Numbered from the stretch's first letter, positions 8,153 through 18,129 are shown. The stretch: 64,000 nucleotides of DNA from Helicobacter typhlonius (GCF_001460635.1 NZ_LN907858.1:1364001-1428000), one strand, 5' to 3'. Notes: generated by a model not told the origin, from the sequence alone. Translations and numbers: made by a program.

Positions 8153-9418
8153 TTAGTTTTTTAATCGCATAATATCCGCTCCAAGTTGGCGCATTTTATT
8201 TTCAATCTGCTCATAACCTCTATCGAGATGATAGATTCTGTGAATATTCGTGGTCCCCTCACTTACAAGAGCTGCTACGATGAGCGCGGAGCTAGCACGC
8301 AAATCCGAAGACATCACATCAGCGCCGTGCAACAGAGTTTTGCCATTAATTCTAGCGTGATTGCCTTTAAGTGAAATATCCGCGCCGAGCCGTTGCAACT
8401 CACTCACGTGCATAAAGCGATTTTCAAAAAGTCGCTCCTCAATCACACTTGTGCCATTGCATTGTGTAGCGAGTGCCATGAATTGCGCCTGCATATCGGT
8501 TGGGAATCCGGGATATTCTGTTGTTACAATCTCAAAGGGCATTAGGGATTTCGCGGGAAGCAAGGTAAGGGCATTAGATTCTTTAATAAAGCTAAAACCA
8601 ATCTCTTCTAGCTTGTCTGTGATTGCTGCAAGGTGCGTGTTTTTTACATTTTGTAATGTGATAGAAGAGTTTGTAATCGCACCCGCACACAGATAAGTTC
8701 CTGCTTCGATTCTATCGGGTATGACTTCAATAGGTGCAAAGTCAATCAACTCTCCACCTGTGCCATAAATAACAAGTTCATTGCTCCCAATACCCTCAAT
8801 TTTCACGCCACTAGCGGATAGAATCTCGCAAAGCTGTACGACTTCAGGCTCTTTAGCCGCGTTGATGATGCGCGTTGTACCGTGAGCAAGGGCTGCTGCC
8901 ATAATCACATTTTCACTACCTGTAACGGTGATTTTGTCAAAGAAAATATCCGCACCTTTTAAACCACCCTTTACCTCCGCAATGATATATCCCCCCTCTA
9001 TGTGGATATTCGCACCAAGATTCTGCATAGCCTTGATATGCAAATCCACAGGACGCGCACCAATCGCACAACCACCGGGCAAACTTACCTCGCAGTAGCC
9101 AAAACGCGCAAGGAGCGGTCCTAGCACGAGGATAGAGGCGCGCATTTTACGCACAATATCATAAATCGCACGTGTATGCACGATGTGTTCGGCTCTAGAT
9201 ACAAGCGTGTTATTATTCTGCCACGCAATATTCACACCTAAATGTTCTAAAAGCTTTGCGAGTGTTTTTACATCGGCGACATCAGGGAGATTACTAATAC
9301 TCACTTCATTTTTGCTTAAAAGTGTGGCGGCAAGTATAGGGAGGGCTGAATTTTTCGCACCAGAAATATTTACACTGCCTTTGAGTGAATCTGTTTTGTG
9401 AATTTGTAAATAATCCAT
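8153..9418 (-). CDS. murA: UDP-N-acetylglucosamine 1-carboxyvinyltransferase
   Basis: This cytoplasmic enzyme carries out the first committed step of peptidoglycan synthesis: enolpyruvyl transfer from PEP to UDP-GlcNAc. The 421 residues match the family length. Seen: the N-terminal [13 protein letters not shown] motif, the catalytic Cys (about residue 116) in [15 protein letters not shown], and the C-terminal [15 protein letters not shown] and HLDRGYE motifs. Cys rather than Asp at the active position predicts fosfomycin sensitivity at the target level. RBS AAAAGGAT precedes the ATG. It lies downstream of slt-galU-hyp in the same order I recall for H. pylori HP0645-HP0648, so an envelope operon is likely. 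Confidence 0.97.
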   Translation of the reverse strand: MDYLQIHKTDSLKGSVNISGAKNSALPILAATLLSKNEVSISNLPDVADVKTLAKLLEHLGVNIAWQNNNTLVSRAEHIVHTRAIYDIVRKMRASILVLGPLLARFGYCEVSLPGGCAIGARPVDLHIKAMQNLGANIHIEGGYIIAEVKGGLKGADIFFDKITVTGSENVIMAAALAHGTTRIINAAKEPEVVQLCEILSASGVKIEGIGSNELVIYGTGGELIDFAPIEVIPDRIEAGTYLCAGAITNSSITLQNVKNTHLAAITDKLEEIGFSFIKESNALTLLPAKSLMPFEIVTTEYPGFPTDMQAQFMALATQCNGTSVIEERLFENRFMHVSELQRLGADISLKGNHARINGKTLLHGADVMSSDLRASSALIVAALVSEGTTNIHRIYHLDRGYEQIENKMRQLGADIMRLKN

Positions 9419-9440
9419 ATTAATCCTTTTTTATATTTTC

Positions 9441-9848
9441 TCATTTGCCTTCTCTTTTTTGCAGGGCTTTTCCTATGGCTTCTCTAATATTCACCTTGCT
9501 ATCGGGATTTGCATTCTCTAGTGTATCTTGGAGATTCACAACCTCATCGACTTCCATAAGATTCATATTCGCCGCAAAGCGCGATATTACATCTACCCAT
9601 AGCTCATAGTCTTCCCCATCTTTTGGGTAGGTTTTAAAACTACTCATAAAATCATTAAAAACTGCCCTTAGCTTGTCCTTGTCATTGACATTTTTATTGA
9701 TCTCTTCGGATATATCTTTGAGGTGATTCACCACCACTTCTACTTTTTCGGTATCAAGTGCAGCCGCAAAAAGCCCACTAAAAATAATAGGTAAGCATAG
9801 CAAAAAAAAGCATAACCAACAAATAACATAAAAACTAAGATTAAACAT
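9441..9848 (-). CDS. Conserved Helicobacter protein of unknown function between galU and murA
   Basis: This encodes 135 residues. The ATG at 9848 overlaps the end of galU by 8 bases, so the genes are coupled. Residues 5-30 form one hydrophobic segment (signal anchor or uncleaved signal), followed by an acidic, helical-looking domain rich in Asp, Glu, Asn and Lys with no cysteine. Position suggests the counterpart of H. pylori HP0647. The segment should place the soluble part in the periplasm. No catalytic motif is visible; a link to cell-wall synthesis is only positional. Confidence 0.75.
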   Translation of the reverse strand: MFNLSFYVICWLCFFLLCLPIIFSGLFAAALDTEKVEVVVNHLKDISEEINKNVNDKDKLRAVFNDFMSSFKTYPKDGEDYELWVDVISRFAANMNLMEVDEVVNLQDTLENANPDSKVNIREAIGKALQKREGK

Positions 9849-10671
9849 TTGCGTTTAAAGCCTGATAAAAATCTATAGTTGCTTTAACATAACCATCAAT
9901 ACTCCCGCAATCATAACGTTTGCCTTGAAACTTATATGCTAAGACGCGTCCCTTTTTACTTTGCTCTAAAAGTGCATCAGTGATTTGAATCTCGCCTTTT
10001 TTACCGGGCTTTGTAACGCGTAAAATATCAAAAATATCGGGTGTGAGAATATAGCGACCGATAATAGCAAGATTACTCGGGGCTTTATCTATACTTGGCT
10101 TTTCTATCATATCATTTGCACGATACACACAAGATTCTATTTCCTCGCCTTGTATAATGCCGTATTTATCCACTTCGTTTTTTTCGACTTCCTCAATGGC
10201 GATAATACAACAACGATATTTTTCATAGAGATTCACCATTTGAGAAAGCACCCCTGCGCCATTTTCATTAAAGCATAAGTCGTCTGCGAGGATTACTGCA
10301 AAAGCTTCGTTGCCAATCAATGTTTCACCCGTAAGTATAGCGTGCCCCAAACCTTTCATCTCATTTTGCCTCGTATATGAAAAAGTGCAAGATTTGGTGA
10401 GTTTGCGGATACCGCTTAAAAGTTTGTCCTTATCTGTGTTTGCGATTTGGTGCTCTAACTCGTAATTGATGTCAAAATGATCTTCAATGCTTCTTTTTCC
10501 CCGTCCTGTTACAATTCCTATATCCTTGCACCCAGCTTCTAGTGCCTCTTCCACACCATATTGAATCAAGGGCTTTGTGAGGATTGGGAGCATTTCTTTT
10601 GGCATCGCCTTTGTAGCGGGTAAAAAACGTGTGCCATATCCTGCGGCAGGAAATAGACATTTGTGTATCAT
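9841..10671 (-). CDS. galU: UTP-glucose-1-phosphate uridylyltransferase
   Basis: GalU makes UDP-glucose for LPS and other glycans. The 276-residue protein begins with the nucleotidyltransferase signature AAGYGTRFLPATKAMPKEMLPI-like region (residues about 8-29), followed by ILADDLCF (metal/UTP site) and KGEIQITDAL near the C-terminus. The ATG lies 10 bases after the slt stop and is preceded by AAAGGAG. The gene is co-directional with slt, the unknown 135-residue gene and murA. Confidence 0.96.
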   Translation of the reverse strand: MIHKCLFPAAGYGTRFLPATKAMPKEMLPILTKPLIQYGVEEALEAGCKDIGIVTGRGKRSIEDHFDINYELEHQIANTDKDKLLSGIRKLTKSCTFSYTRQNEMKGLGHAILTGETLIGNEAFAVILADDLCFNENGAGVLSQMVNLYEKYRCCIIAIEEVEKNEVDKYGIIQGEEIESCVYRANDMIEKPSIDKAPSNLAIIGRYILTPDIFDILRVTKPGKKGEIQITDALLEQSKKGRVLAYKFQGKRYDCGSIDGYVKATIDFYQALNANV

Positions 10672-10681
10672 ATAATCTCCT

Positions 10682-12310
10682 TTAATTCACAAGCGTTTGC
10701 TTAAGATAATCTTCTAAATTGATATGATTCCCAAAACTCCCTTGATAAACAATATAATTTGCCAAAACTCTTAACCCATAATCACGAGATTCTTTATAGG
10801 GGATAAGCTCCATAGACAGCCACGGCTCATAATTGCGCTTTTTTATGAATAATTTTTTTGTTTTGAGTGCGCGGCGCAAAAAGCCCGGACCGCCATTATA
10901 TGCATATGAGACAAAAAGCGGGTGTTTAAATTCACGCGATAAATCATTAAGATAAAATGTTCCAAACTCAAGCGCGGTAACGGGGTCAAACATATCCTCT
11001 AGCTTAATATTATCGCGTTTAAGGCTTTTAGCAAAGGGTTCTACATTAAAGGGCATTATCTGCATCATACCAAGCGCATACGAAGTTGAAACAAGGGCTG
11101 GCAAAAGTATGCTTTCTTGCTTTGCAATCGCGTAAGTAAAGGCTTTTTGTGAATCATCTCGCCACTTGATTTTATCGCTAAAAGGCGTGATGAAATAATT
11201 TACTTTAAAATTATTTATCTGCGTGAGGATATAGGCATAGTGTGCGCTCGTATCCTCATAGGCAAAATGTTTGCTTAATTCTCTCAAATCTTTTTCACTT
11301 TTTACTTGCGAAAGATTCTCTTTGAGCATTTGCCATTGAAAAGGGTCTTTAATGTCAAACTTTGGTTTTTTACTTGAGAGTTTGCCAAGATTTGTTACGA
11401 CTTGATAGCTCGGCTCTACATTAAGCTTTTGATTTGCATAAATCGTGTAAATGTCTATATTTGTGCTACTTGAGAGCTCTTTTAGCACCCCTTCATCTTG
11501 ACTTAAAAAATACTGCCACAGCAAAGTGCGATTTCTTTGCATAGGTGTATTTGCCTTTTTATAGGCATTTTGAAAGTATTTTAACGCCGCATTTGGCTGA
11601 TTATACAAAATCTCATTAAGTCCAAGCATAAACAATGTATAAGAATCCGCACCTGTGATATTTGCACCTATAAGGGATTCTTTAAACTTCTCATAACTTT
11701 TATCTTGTGTGATGAGAATGCTTTGAAGCATATTATTAAAGGCTTGATTGTTTTCATCGGCGAGTTTTTTAAGTGCTTGAGGCTTGATTGTTTGATTAAG
11801 AATCTGTGTGCGTTGATTTGCCCTCAAAGCACGATAAATAGTAGCAAAGTTTTTTGCATCACTTTGTAGCATAGCTGTTAGAATCTGCGGGGAGCTTAGA
11901 ATCTCGATACGTTTTCTATACGTTGGATCACTTTGAAATTTTTTAAGTAAAAAATCTTTATTTTTCTGTGGCATTGAAGGGATATTAGCGATATTTAGCC
12001 CCGCCTTGATACACGCAATATCTTGCGTTTTTAGCTTCTCAAAACTTAGACGCTGACAATACAGATTGCGCGGCAATTCACTCACCTTGCCCTTTGCACT
12101 CATTAGATTATTAAGTTTTGCAGTTCTGCGAAATATCAAATCATAAGCTTTGAGCGCATCTTGCAAACTCGTGCGTTCATCACTCAAAAATTGCCAAATG
12201 TAAAAATCTCTCGCCAAGCCCTTGGGTTTAGATTCTAAAAACTCAAGTGTTATGGTCGTGGTGTAACCTATACTACAAAGAAGCACCAACAAAACGCATA
12301 TTCTTTTCAT
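10682..12310 (-). CDS. slt: Lytic transglycosylase (soluble, Slt type)
   Basis: This enzyme cleaves the MurNAc-GlcNAc bond of peptidoglycan to a 1,6-anhydro end. I use ATG 12310 (a TTG lies just before it), giving 542 residues with signal peptide MKRICVLLVLLCSIG. The long helical middle matches the superhelical part of Slt. The C-terminal SLT domain has the catalytic Glu in AKQES (about residue 397), the GMMQIMP motif and SYAYNGGPG. Location is periplasmic. It is followed by galU with a 10-base gap. It matches H. pylori HP0645 in position, a gene implicated in wall turnover and release of muropeptides sensed by host NOD1. Confidence 0.93.
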   Translation of the reverse strand: MKRICVLLVLLCSIGYTTTITLEFLESKPKGLARDFYIWQFLSDERTSLQDALKAYDLIFRRTAKLNNLMSAKGKVSELPRNLYCQRLSFEKLKTQDIACIKAGLNIANIPSMPQKNKDFLLKKFQSDPTYRKRIEILSSPQILTAMLQSDAKNFATIYRALRANQRTQILNQTIKPQALKKLADENNQAFNNMLQSILITQDKSYEKFKESLIGANITGADSYTLFMLGLNEILYNQPNAALKYFQNAYKKANTPMQRNRTLLWQYFLSQDEGVLKELSSSTNIDIYTIYANQKLNVEPSYQVVTNLGKLSSKKPKFDIKDPFQWQMLKENLSQVKSEKDLRELSKHFAYEDTSAHYAYILTQINNFKVNYFITPFSDKIKWRDDSQKAFTYAIAKQESILLPALVSTSYALGMMQIMPFNVEPFAKSLKRDNIKLEDMFDPVTALEFGTFYLNDLSREFKHPLFVSYAYNGGPGFLRRALKTKKLFIKKRNYEPWLSMELIPYKESRDYGLRVLANYIVYQGSFGNHINLEDYLKQTLVN

Positions 12311-12319
12311 CAACCACCC

Positions 12320-12619
12320 CTAGATATGCACACTCTGCGCGTATTTTAATAGAATCTGCACTAAAAACAAATCAATGAATTTTAGCATAACTGCCACAAT
12401 AAGTGGCGAAAAATCAATCCCGCTTATCGTGGTAGGCATTATCCTGCGTAGCCTCGCATATACGGGCTGTGTAAGGCGATTAAGCACTTGCACGATAGGA
12501 TTATAGGGGTCGGGGCGCACCCAGCTAATGAGTGCGGCAATGACAATCACCCATATATATAAATTGATGAGCATACTCAATATACTAGCCAATGCCTGTA
12601 AAAAAGTGCCTATAACCAT
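12320..12619 (-). CDS. YggT-family inner-membrane protein
   Basis: This encodes 99 residues with two hydrophobic segments (about 5-30 and 70-92) flanking the family signature SWVRPDPYNPIVQVLNRLTQPV and LRRIMP. YggT proteins are small integral membrane proteins linked to osmotic or cell-division functions in other bacteria, but their mechanism is not settled. The ATG follows GGAGAGG. It lies 19 bases after gltX and 9 bases before slt, consistent with one transcript. Confidence 0.85.
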   Translation of the reverse strand: MVIGTFLQALASILSMLINLYIWVIVIAALISWVRPDPYNPIVQVLNRLTQPVYARLRRIMPTTISGIDFSPLIVAVMLKFIDLFLVQILLKYAQSVHI

Positions 12620-12638
12620 AACCTCTCCACTGCTTTAT

Positions 12639-13988
12639 TTAGTCTGCTATCTTAGAATAATCTTGTGAATCCAAAGTAACAATATCACGCAAGAAAAAGC
12701 GCAAATAAGGATAAAGTTCGCTTAACTCTAAGCCGTGAGTTGTGCCTGTGAGTAAGATTCTAAGAGGCTTGAAAAATCTCTTGCCTTTTAGATTACTTTT
12801 TTGCAAAAGCGCGTTTTTCATACTCTCATAGTCTTTTAAATCCTCGCTGTGAGATTCTATCATCTCGCGCAAAAACGCATAAAGCATCCTACATTCTTGC
12901 TCGTAACTCTCATCATTTTCTTTTTGCATAATATTCTTTGGTGCAAAAATGCACCCAATCTTCGCGCGTATTTCGTTGAGCGTGCTTGCCTCTTGCAAAT
13001 GTAGCTTTGCCAAAGCCCCAACGCTTGGATCTTTACTATCAAGCAATAGAGCAAATTCCTGCTCATTGAGTGTTTTGAAATGCTCTCTATTTAAGAATCT
13101 AAGCCGCTTAATATCAAACTTCACGGGTGATTTTGCAATATGCTTAATATCAAACCACTCATAAGTATCTTGGAGCTTAAAAACCTCGCTTGGCACGTGA
13201 TTTCCCATAGATACGAGATAATTGACAATTGCTTGAGGCAAGAAACCCTCCTCTAAAAGCCACGCCACTGATGATGCGCTATCACGCTTACTCATCTTGC
13301 TCCCACTCTCTCCAAGTATAATAGGCAAATGCACGTATCCTAATACCTTATCATAACCTAAAGCGCGATGAATAAGAATCTGACGAGGTGTGTTACTTAC
13401 GTGGTCTTCACCACGCACAATAAAACTTATATCATACAGCATATCATCAACCGCACAGGCAAAATTATAGGTGGGGATACCATCTTCTTTTAAAATTACA
13501 AAACTATCTATTTCGTGTGCCTCAAAACGCAATGTGCCTTTGATGGCATCTTCAAAACTAATAGCCTCACTTGCTCCTCGAATACGCACCACAGGCTTAG
13601 TGTTACTTGATTTTTCAATTTCTGCCCAAGAAGGATCATAACGAAAAGGTCTTTTTTGTTCTTTTGCTTCAAGTCGTTTGGATTCTAAAAACTCTTTGGA
13701 GCAATAGCAGTAAAACGCTAAACCTTTATCAATGAGATATTGCGCAAGCTGGCGATGTTTGTCAAAGTTATCGCTTTGATAGACAAGATTATCCCACAAA
13801 AGCCCAAAAAGATTAAGAATATTAAGAATCTCCTTGTCCTTGCCCTCTATATTACGCGCAATGTCTGTGTCTTCAATGCGTATGAGGAACTTTTGTCTGC
13901 TCTGCTTAGCAATAATGTAGTTAAAAATAGCTGCGCGAAGATTCCCAATATGCATATCACCAGTGGGCGAGGGAGCAAAGCGCAACAT
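12639..13988 (-). CDS. gltX2: Glutamyl-tRNA synthetase, GltX2 type (probably tRNA-Gln specific)
   Basis: This class I synthetase of 449 residues has HIGN at residues 13-16 and KMSKR near 230. Family knowledge: Helicobacter has two GluRS copies; GltX2 (HP0643) charges tRNA-Gln with Glu, which GatCAB then amidates. Gene order here (gltX-yggT-slt-galU-hyp-murA) matches the HP0643 locus, and the N-terminus resembles what I recall of GltX2, so the specificity call is by synteny. The start ATG at 13988 overlaps the stop of the preceding gene by one base (TAATG). A second, canonical gltX should exist elsewhere in the genome. Confidence 0.92.
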   Translation of the reverse strand: MLRFAPSPTGDMHIGNLRAAIFNYIIAKQSRQKFLIRIEDTDIARNIEGKDKEILNILNLFGLLWDNLVYQSDNFDKHRQLAQYLIDKGLAFYCYCSKEFLESKRLEAKEQKRPFRYDPSWAEIEKSSNTKPVVRIRGASEAISFEDAIKGTLRFEAHEIDSFVILKEDGIPTYNFACAVDDMLYDISFIVRGEDHVSNTPRQILIHRALGYDKVLGYVHLPIILGESGSKMSKRDSASSVAWLLEEGFLPQAIVNYLVSMGNHVPSEVFKLQDTYEWFDIKHIAKSPVKFDIKRLRFLNREHFKTLNEQEFALLLDSKDPSVGALAKLHLQEASTLNEIRAKIGCIFAPKNIMQKENDESYEQECRMLYAFLREMIESHSEDLKDYESMKNALLQKSNLKGKRFFKPLRILLTGTTHGLELSELYPYLRFFLRDIVTLDSQDYSKIAD

Positions 13989-14491
13989 TATTTTGCCTTA
14001 AACATTGCGGCAAATTGCGCGGGATTAAATTCTGGTGGATTTGGCTCTGTCAGGACATCGCTTAAGGTAATAAGCATTTGGCTAATTTCTTGCAACTTTT
14101 CCTCTACATAGCTCACAACCTCGCCCATATTGACTTGAGATTCTATAACTTTGCAAAGCGGCAGTGGATTTTGCACGATAAAGCTGTATTGCGTATTGTT
14201 TAAGGTTGTATCTAGTCGCGTTTCAAAAAGTCCTACGCCCATAAATGAGGCATTATCCACTATCTCTTGAATACTCACCTTGATATTTTGCATATCTTGT
14301 GCCGAAGTATTATGAGCGATTTTTAGAATCTTCCTTAGTGCGACAGAAGTGCTTTGCAGCGCACCTATGAACTCATTTGCACCCTTAATATCCTCTCCAA
14401 ATTTATGGATAGAATTCGCGTTAAAAGTGCCAAGGGGTGTTTCAAACTGCGAGCCGATGTGTTTTTGAAATGTAGATAGCATATCTTGCAT
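13988..14491 (-). CDS. Possible flagellar FliS co-chaperone-like protein (HP1076 type)
   Basis: The 167 residues are almost all helical, without a signal peptide or membrane segment. The stretch ANEFIGALQSTSVALRKI and the amphipathic helices recall flagellin or hook-associated coiled coils and the H. pylori HP1076 protein, which binds the flagellin chaperone FliS. I cannot confirm this by alignment, so the assignment is tentative. The stop overlaps the gltX start by one base, so it is probably the first gene of the gltX transcript. RBS AAGAGG precedes the ATG. Confidence 0.5.
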   Translation of the reverse strand: MQDMLSTFQKHIGSQFETPLGTFNANSIHKFGEDIKGANEFIGALQSTSVALRKILKIAHNTSAQDMQNIKVSIQEIVDNASFMGVGLFETRLDTTLNNTQYSFIVQNPLPLCKVIESQVNMGEVVSYVEEKLQEISQMLITLSDVLTEPNPPEFNPAQFAAMFKAK

Positions 14492-14753
14492 AGCCTAACC
14501 TCTTATTTAGCATTTTCCTGTGCGTAAGCATATTTTATTCCATTAAAGGCTTATTGTGATTTGTTTCCCATTCTTATAAGACTTCTATAATTTGCTCAAA
14601 CATAAAAGTTTTTTTACTTAATTCTCCCTTTGACAAAATAAGGATTCTAAAGTTTCCCAAAGGGGTGTTTATTTTGTAGATTCTATTGTGTAAGTTTTAG
14701 AATCTCATACACAAGTGAGGTTTTAAACAAAACTTTAAAAAACCAAAATCTTG

Positions 14754-15716
14754 CTAATACTCTATCCCCACTTCCTTAAGCCTATCGCGGATATAGCGCA
14801 TTTGAATGTTTTTATCAAAGCACCATTTGGGCGCAAGGAGGCTTTCATCGTGCGCCCCTGCACTAATTCTTTGCACGACAACATCAGGCGGGATTTTTTG
14901 CAAAGATTTCACAATGAGGTTGCTAAAACTTTCTATACTAATAGGCTCATATCGCCCATCTTTGTAAAGTTTGGCAAGTCTTGTGCCATTGACAACATAC
15001 AGCGGGTGAATCTTAATGCCATTTATCCCCCATTCTAAAACCGAGTTAAGAGAATGCAGCATCATCTCTTCTGTCTCGCCCGGCAGTCCATAAATCAAAT
15101 GAGCGCAGACTTTCACACCCTTTGCGCGAGTTTTTTCAAACATCTCTTTTGCACCCTCGATTTTGTGCGCGCGATTTGTGCGCTCTAATGTCTCATTATA
15201 AACAGATTGGATTCCATATTCGAGCCAAATCTCCTTGCCATTTTTGACATACTCGCCTAAAAGCTCAAGTAGCTCATCTTGCACGCAGTCAATGCGTGTG
15301 CCGATACTTAAGCCCACGACATTAGGGAAGCTTAGAGCCTTATCATAGAGGGCTTTAAGCGTATCAAATGGCGCGTAAGTATTGGTATAAGACTGAAAAT
15401 ACACCATATATTTACTCACACCGAATTTTCTTTGATGAAATTCACTATGCCAATAAAATTGCTCTTCAAGTTGTTTAAGCTGTATAGGAAGAAGTGGGTT
15501 TGTGCTAAGGGAGAAATTCATCTTTACTTGTGAGATTTTATCTATCTTTATGAGGCTTGGCGAGAAGCTTTCATTATCACAATAAATGCACCCACCTTTA
15601 GCAAGGCTACCATCAATATTGGGGCAAGTGAATCCCTGCAAGGAAATGGGGATTTTTCTTACCCTTGTGCCAAATCGTTTTTTAAAATATCGCCCTACAC
15701 TTAGCACGAGTCGCAT
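14754..15716 (-). CDS. TIGR01212/YhcC-type radical SAM protein
   Basis: This encodes 320 residues. Three cysteines at about 31, 43 and 46 (FTCPNIDG...GGCIYCDN) form the spaced cluster motif characteristic of the TIGR01212 family, with an 11-residue first gap rather than CxxxCxxC. Further motifs are LEYGIQSVYNETLERTNRAH and HLIYGLPGETEEMM, typical of Elp3-like radical SAM folds. The substrate is not established for the family; tRNA modification is suspected because of Elp3 similarity. The ATG overlaps the 3' end of purF by 16 bases and has a GAGGG ribosome site. Confidence 0.88.
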   Translation of the reverse strand: MRLVLSVGRYFKKRFGTRVRKIPISLQGFTCPNIDGSLAKGGCIYCDNESFSPSLIKIDKISQVKMNFSLSTNPLLPIQLKQLEEQFYWHSEFHQRKFGVSKYMVYFQSYTNTYAPFDTLKALYDKALSFPNVVGLSIGTRIDCVQDELLELLGEYVKNGKEIWLEYGIQSVYNETLERTNRAHKIEGAKEMFEKTRAKGVKVCAHLIYGLPGETEEMMLHSLNSVLEWGINGIKIHPLYVVNGTRLAKLYKDGRYEPISIESFSNLIVKSLQKIPPDVVVQRISAGAHDESLLAPKWCFDKNIQMRYIRDRLKEVGIEY

Positions 15717-17113
15717 TGATGCCCTCTAGTATAATCATCAATATAGCATTCGTCAAAACACGCCTTGCACCAGCCTTTGCCCTCTCCGCCTATGCTCCTT
15801 ACTAACCCATCAACAGAGAGGAAGCCTAGAGAATCCGCACCGATGTATTTACACACCTCTTCAATGCTTTTATTGGCACAAATGAGCTGTTCTTTGTTTG
15901 GAGTATCCACGCCATAGTAGCAAGGAGAAATAGTCGGTGGAGATGAGATGAGTAAATGAATCTTCCTTGCCCCAGCCTGACGCAAGATTCTAATAATCTG
16001 CTTACTTGTCGTGCCGCGCACCACAGAATCATCAATCACAATAATATCTTTCCCCGCAATAAGCTCCTTAATGGGATTAAGCTTTAAGCGCACCTTGAGT
16101 TCGCGCTCTTGTTGTGTTGGCTCAATAAATGTGCGCCCCACATAGTGATTGCGGATAATGCCTAGCTCAAAATCAATGCCACTTTGCTTACTATACCCAA
16201 GTGCCGCTGCCACGCCAGAATCTGGCACGGGGATTACCATATCTGCCTCTATCTTATGCTCTTTGGCAAGTTCTATACCCATTTGCTTACGCGCCTTATA
16301 GACATTGCACCCAAACACAAAACTATCGGGTCGCGCGAAATATACAAACTCAAACACACAAGGACGAGGGTAAGATTCAAAAACTTGAATGCTCTTAGGC
16401 TGCGTATCTGTGAGCGCATATGCGCCATCAAATATTAACATCTCGCCCGGATTTACTTCGCGCACAAATTCCGCGCCAATAAGGTCAAATGCGCAACTCT
16501 CACTCGCCACGACATAGCCTAGAGAGCCATCGCTATTTTGAATCTTGCCTAAGCTTAAGGGGCGTAATCCATAGCGGTCGCGTATGGCAAACATTTTGCT
16601 TCGAGAGAGAAAGACAAAGCAATATGCACCATCGACACAACCTAGCGCATCAATGATTCTATCTGTAAGTGATTGTTTTTTGCTTTGGGCGATAAGGTGG
16701 ATAAGATTTTCCGTATCTAAATGACTTTGAAAAATCGCGCCCTTTTGGATAAGCTCCTTACGCACATCTTTAGCATTTGTAAGGTTTCCATTATGTGCGA
16801 TTGCGATTTCGCCTAGCTCATATCGCGCGAAAATAGGCTGCGTGTCATTGATAGAATCTTCCCCTGCAGTCGAGTAACGATTATGCCCGATACTTGAGCG
16901 TCCTTGTAGTTTGTCTAATCGCTTTTGTGTAAAAATCTTTGTTACAAGCCCTGTATCTTTGATTGTGCTAATTTTTGTGCCATTACTCGTGGCTATCCCA
17001 CTTGCCTCTTGCCCTCTGTGCTGCATCGCAAAAAGTGAATAATAGCTTAGCATACTCGCATTATCGACATTATACACGCCTACAACCGCACATTCTTCGT
17101 TCCAACTTTTCAT
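15701..17113 (-). CDS. purF: Amidophosphoribosyltransferase
   Basis: PurF carries out the first step of de novo purine synthesis (PRPP plus glutamine to phosphoribosylamine). The frame opens at 17158, but I prefer ATG 17113 (MKSWNEECAVVGV, AAGG upstream), giving 470 residues and placing the glutamine-hydrolysing Cys at position 8 after a short propeptide to be cleaved. Seen: glutaminase domain motifs HRGQEASGI, GHNRYST and HNGNLTNA, and the PRPP loop VIDDSVVRGTTSKQI. Cysteines near the C-terminus (CKACFDEC) fit the Fe-S form of the enzyme. With purH and purD in this window it shows a de novo purine pathway. Confidence 0.95.
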   Translation of the reverse strand: MKSWNEECAVVGVYNVDNASMLSYYSLFAMQHRGQEASGIATSNGTKISTIKDTGLVTKIFTQKRLDKLQGRSSIGHNRYSTAGEDSINDTQPIFARYELGEIAIAHNGNLTNAKDVRKELIQKGAIFQSHLDTENLIHLIAQSKKQSLTDRIIDALGCVDGAYCFVFLSRSKMFAIRDRYGLRPLSLGKIQNSDGSLGYVVASESCAFDLIGAEFVREVNPGEMLIFDGAYALTDTQPKSIQVFESYPRPCVFEFVYFARPDSFVFGCNVYKARKQMGIELAKEHKIEADMVIPVPDSGVAAALGYSKQSGIDFELGIIRNHYVGRTFIEPTQQERELKVRLKLNPIKELIAGKDIIVIDDSVVRGTTSKQIIRILRQAGARKIHLLISSPPTISPCYYGVDTPNKEQLICANKSIEEVCKYIGADSLGFLSVDGLVRSIGGEGKGWCKACFDECYIDDYTRGHQCDSC

Positions 17114-17185
17114 ACTCTTAAGCCTTGATTTCATCTTGTATGTATAATTGTATAGCAATAAAACTAAATAAGCAAATCTTTGTCT

Positions 17186-17953
17186 CTAAAGTGCTAGGGC
17201 GTCCTGTATGCTGTATAAACCGCTTTCTTGTTGCACTATCCAACTCGCCATATCAAGCGCACCCTTAGCAAAAGTAAGGCGCGAGGTTGCATTATGAGTA
17301 AATTCCAAATACTCGCCATCAAGATAGAATCCTACGCTATGGCGTCCGCACACATCGCCACCGCGCAAACTCATCACGCCAATTTCATTACTGCTTCGCT
17401 CACCAATTACGCCATTGCGTCCGCTTACGCGCACTTTGTCTAGGTTTAATCCTCTCGCATTCGCACAAGTCTGCGCAAGAGTGAGTGCCGTGCCTGATGG
17501 AGCATCTTTTTTATGTCGGTGGTGAATCTCACAAATTTCTATATCACTCTCTTTTAAAGTCTGCGCTACAAGTGAAACAACTTTATTCAACACAGCTATG
17601 CCCTTACTCATATTTGTCGCATATAAAATAGGCATAGTATGTGAGGCTTCTTCAATCAAATGATGTGTATCATTACTTAGTCCGGTTGTGCCTATCACAA
17701 GCGGTGTGGGATTGCCCAATGCTACTTCAAGCAAGGCTTTTGTCGCTTCCGGAGAGGAGAAATCAACAATCACATCGCTAGATTGTAAAAACACTTCAAA
17801 GTCTCGCGTTACCATTGTGCTAGAAGGCAGGGAATACTGCAACTCATTACGCACATAAATGCTTGAAAGATTAAGATGATTGCTATTTAGAATCTCCTCA
17901 ATCAGCAGCCTACCCACACGCCCGGTAGCACCAAAAATTCCTACTTTTAGCAT
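17186..17953 (-). CDS. dapB: 4-hydroxy-tetrahydrodipicolinate reductase
   Basis: DapB carries out the NAD(P)H-dependent step toward meso-diaminopimelate and lysine. I choose ATG 17953 because AAGGAG sits just before it; the longer frame from TTG 17968 would translate through that ribosome site. The 255 residues fit the family. Seen: the nucleotide-binding VGIFGATGRVGR at the N-terminus, the GTTGLS loop, the catalytic HHRHKKDAPSGTA and the FTHNATSR C-terminal motif. A TATAAT on the minus strand at 17991-17996 gives it its own promoter; purF follows 72 bases downstream. Confidence 0.96.
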   Translation of the reverse strand: MLKVGIFGATGRVGRLLIEEILNSNHLNLSSIYVRNELQYSLPSSTMVTRDFEVFLQSSDVIVDFSSPEATKALLEVALGNPTPLVIGTTGLSNDTHHLIEEASHTMPILYATNMSKGIAVLNKVVSLVAQTLKESDIEICEIHHRHKKDAPSGTALTLAQTCANARGLNLDKVRVSGRNGVIGERSSNEIGVMSLRGGDVCGRHSVGFYLDGEYLEFTHNATSRLTFAKGALDMASWIVQQESGLYSIQDALAL

Positions 17954-17990
17954 AGATTCTCCTTGCAAATTTTAGAATAAAAGTGAGCGC

Positions 17991-17996
17991 ATTATA
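17991..17996 (-). promoter_or_regulatory. -10 element of dapB
   Basis: The minus strand reads GTATAATGCGC, about 40 bases upstream of the dapB ATG at 17953. A promoter here would serve dapB and perhaps purF. Confidence 0.6.
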
Positions 17997-18129
17997 CATA
18001 AATAGTGTTACTTGCATTGATTTTGGGTGAGAAATTATACAGCTTAGCTATGTGAATACCCAAGCAAAAGAAACTCATCGCTAAGCTTCAAAGCCAAGAG
18101 AATCTTCAGGGCATTAAGAGAACATAAGA

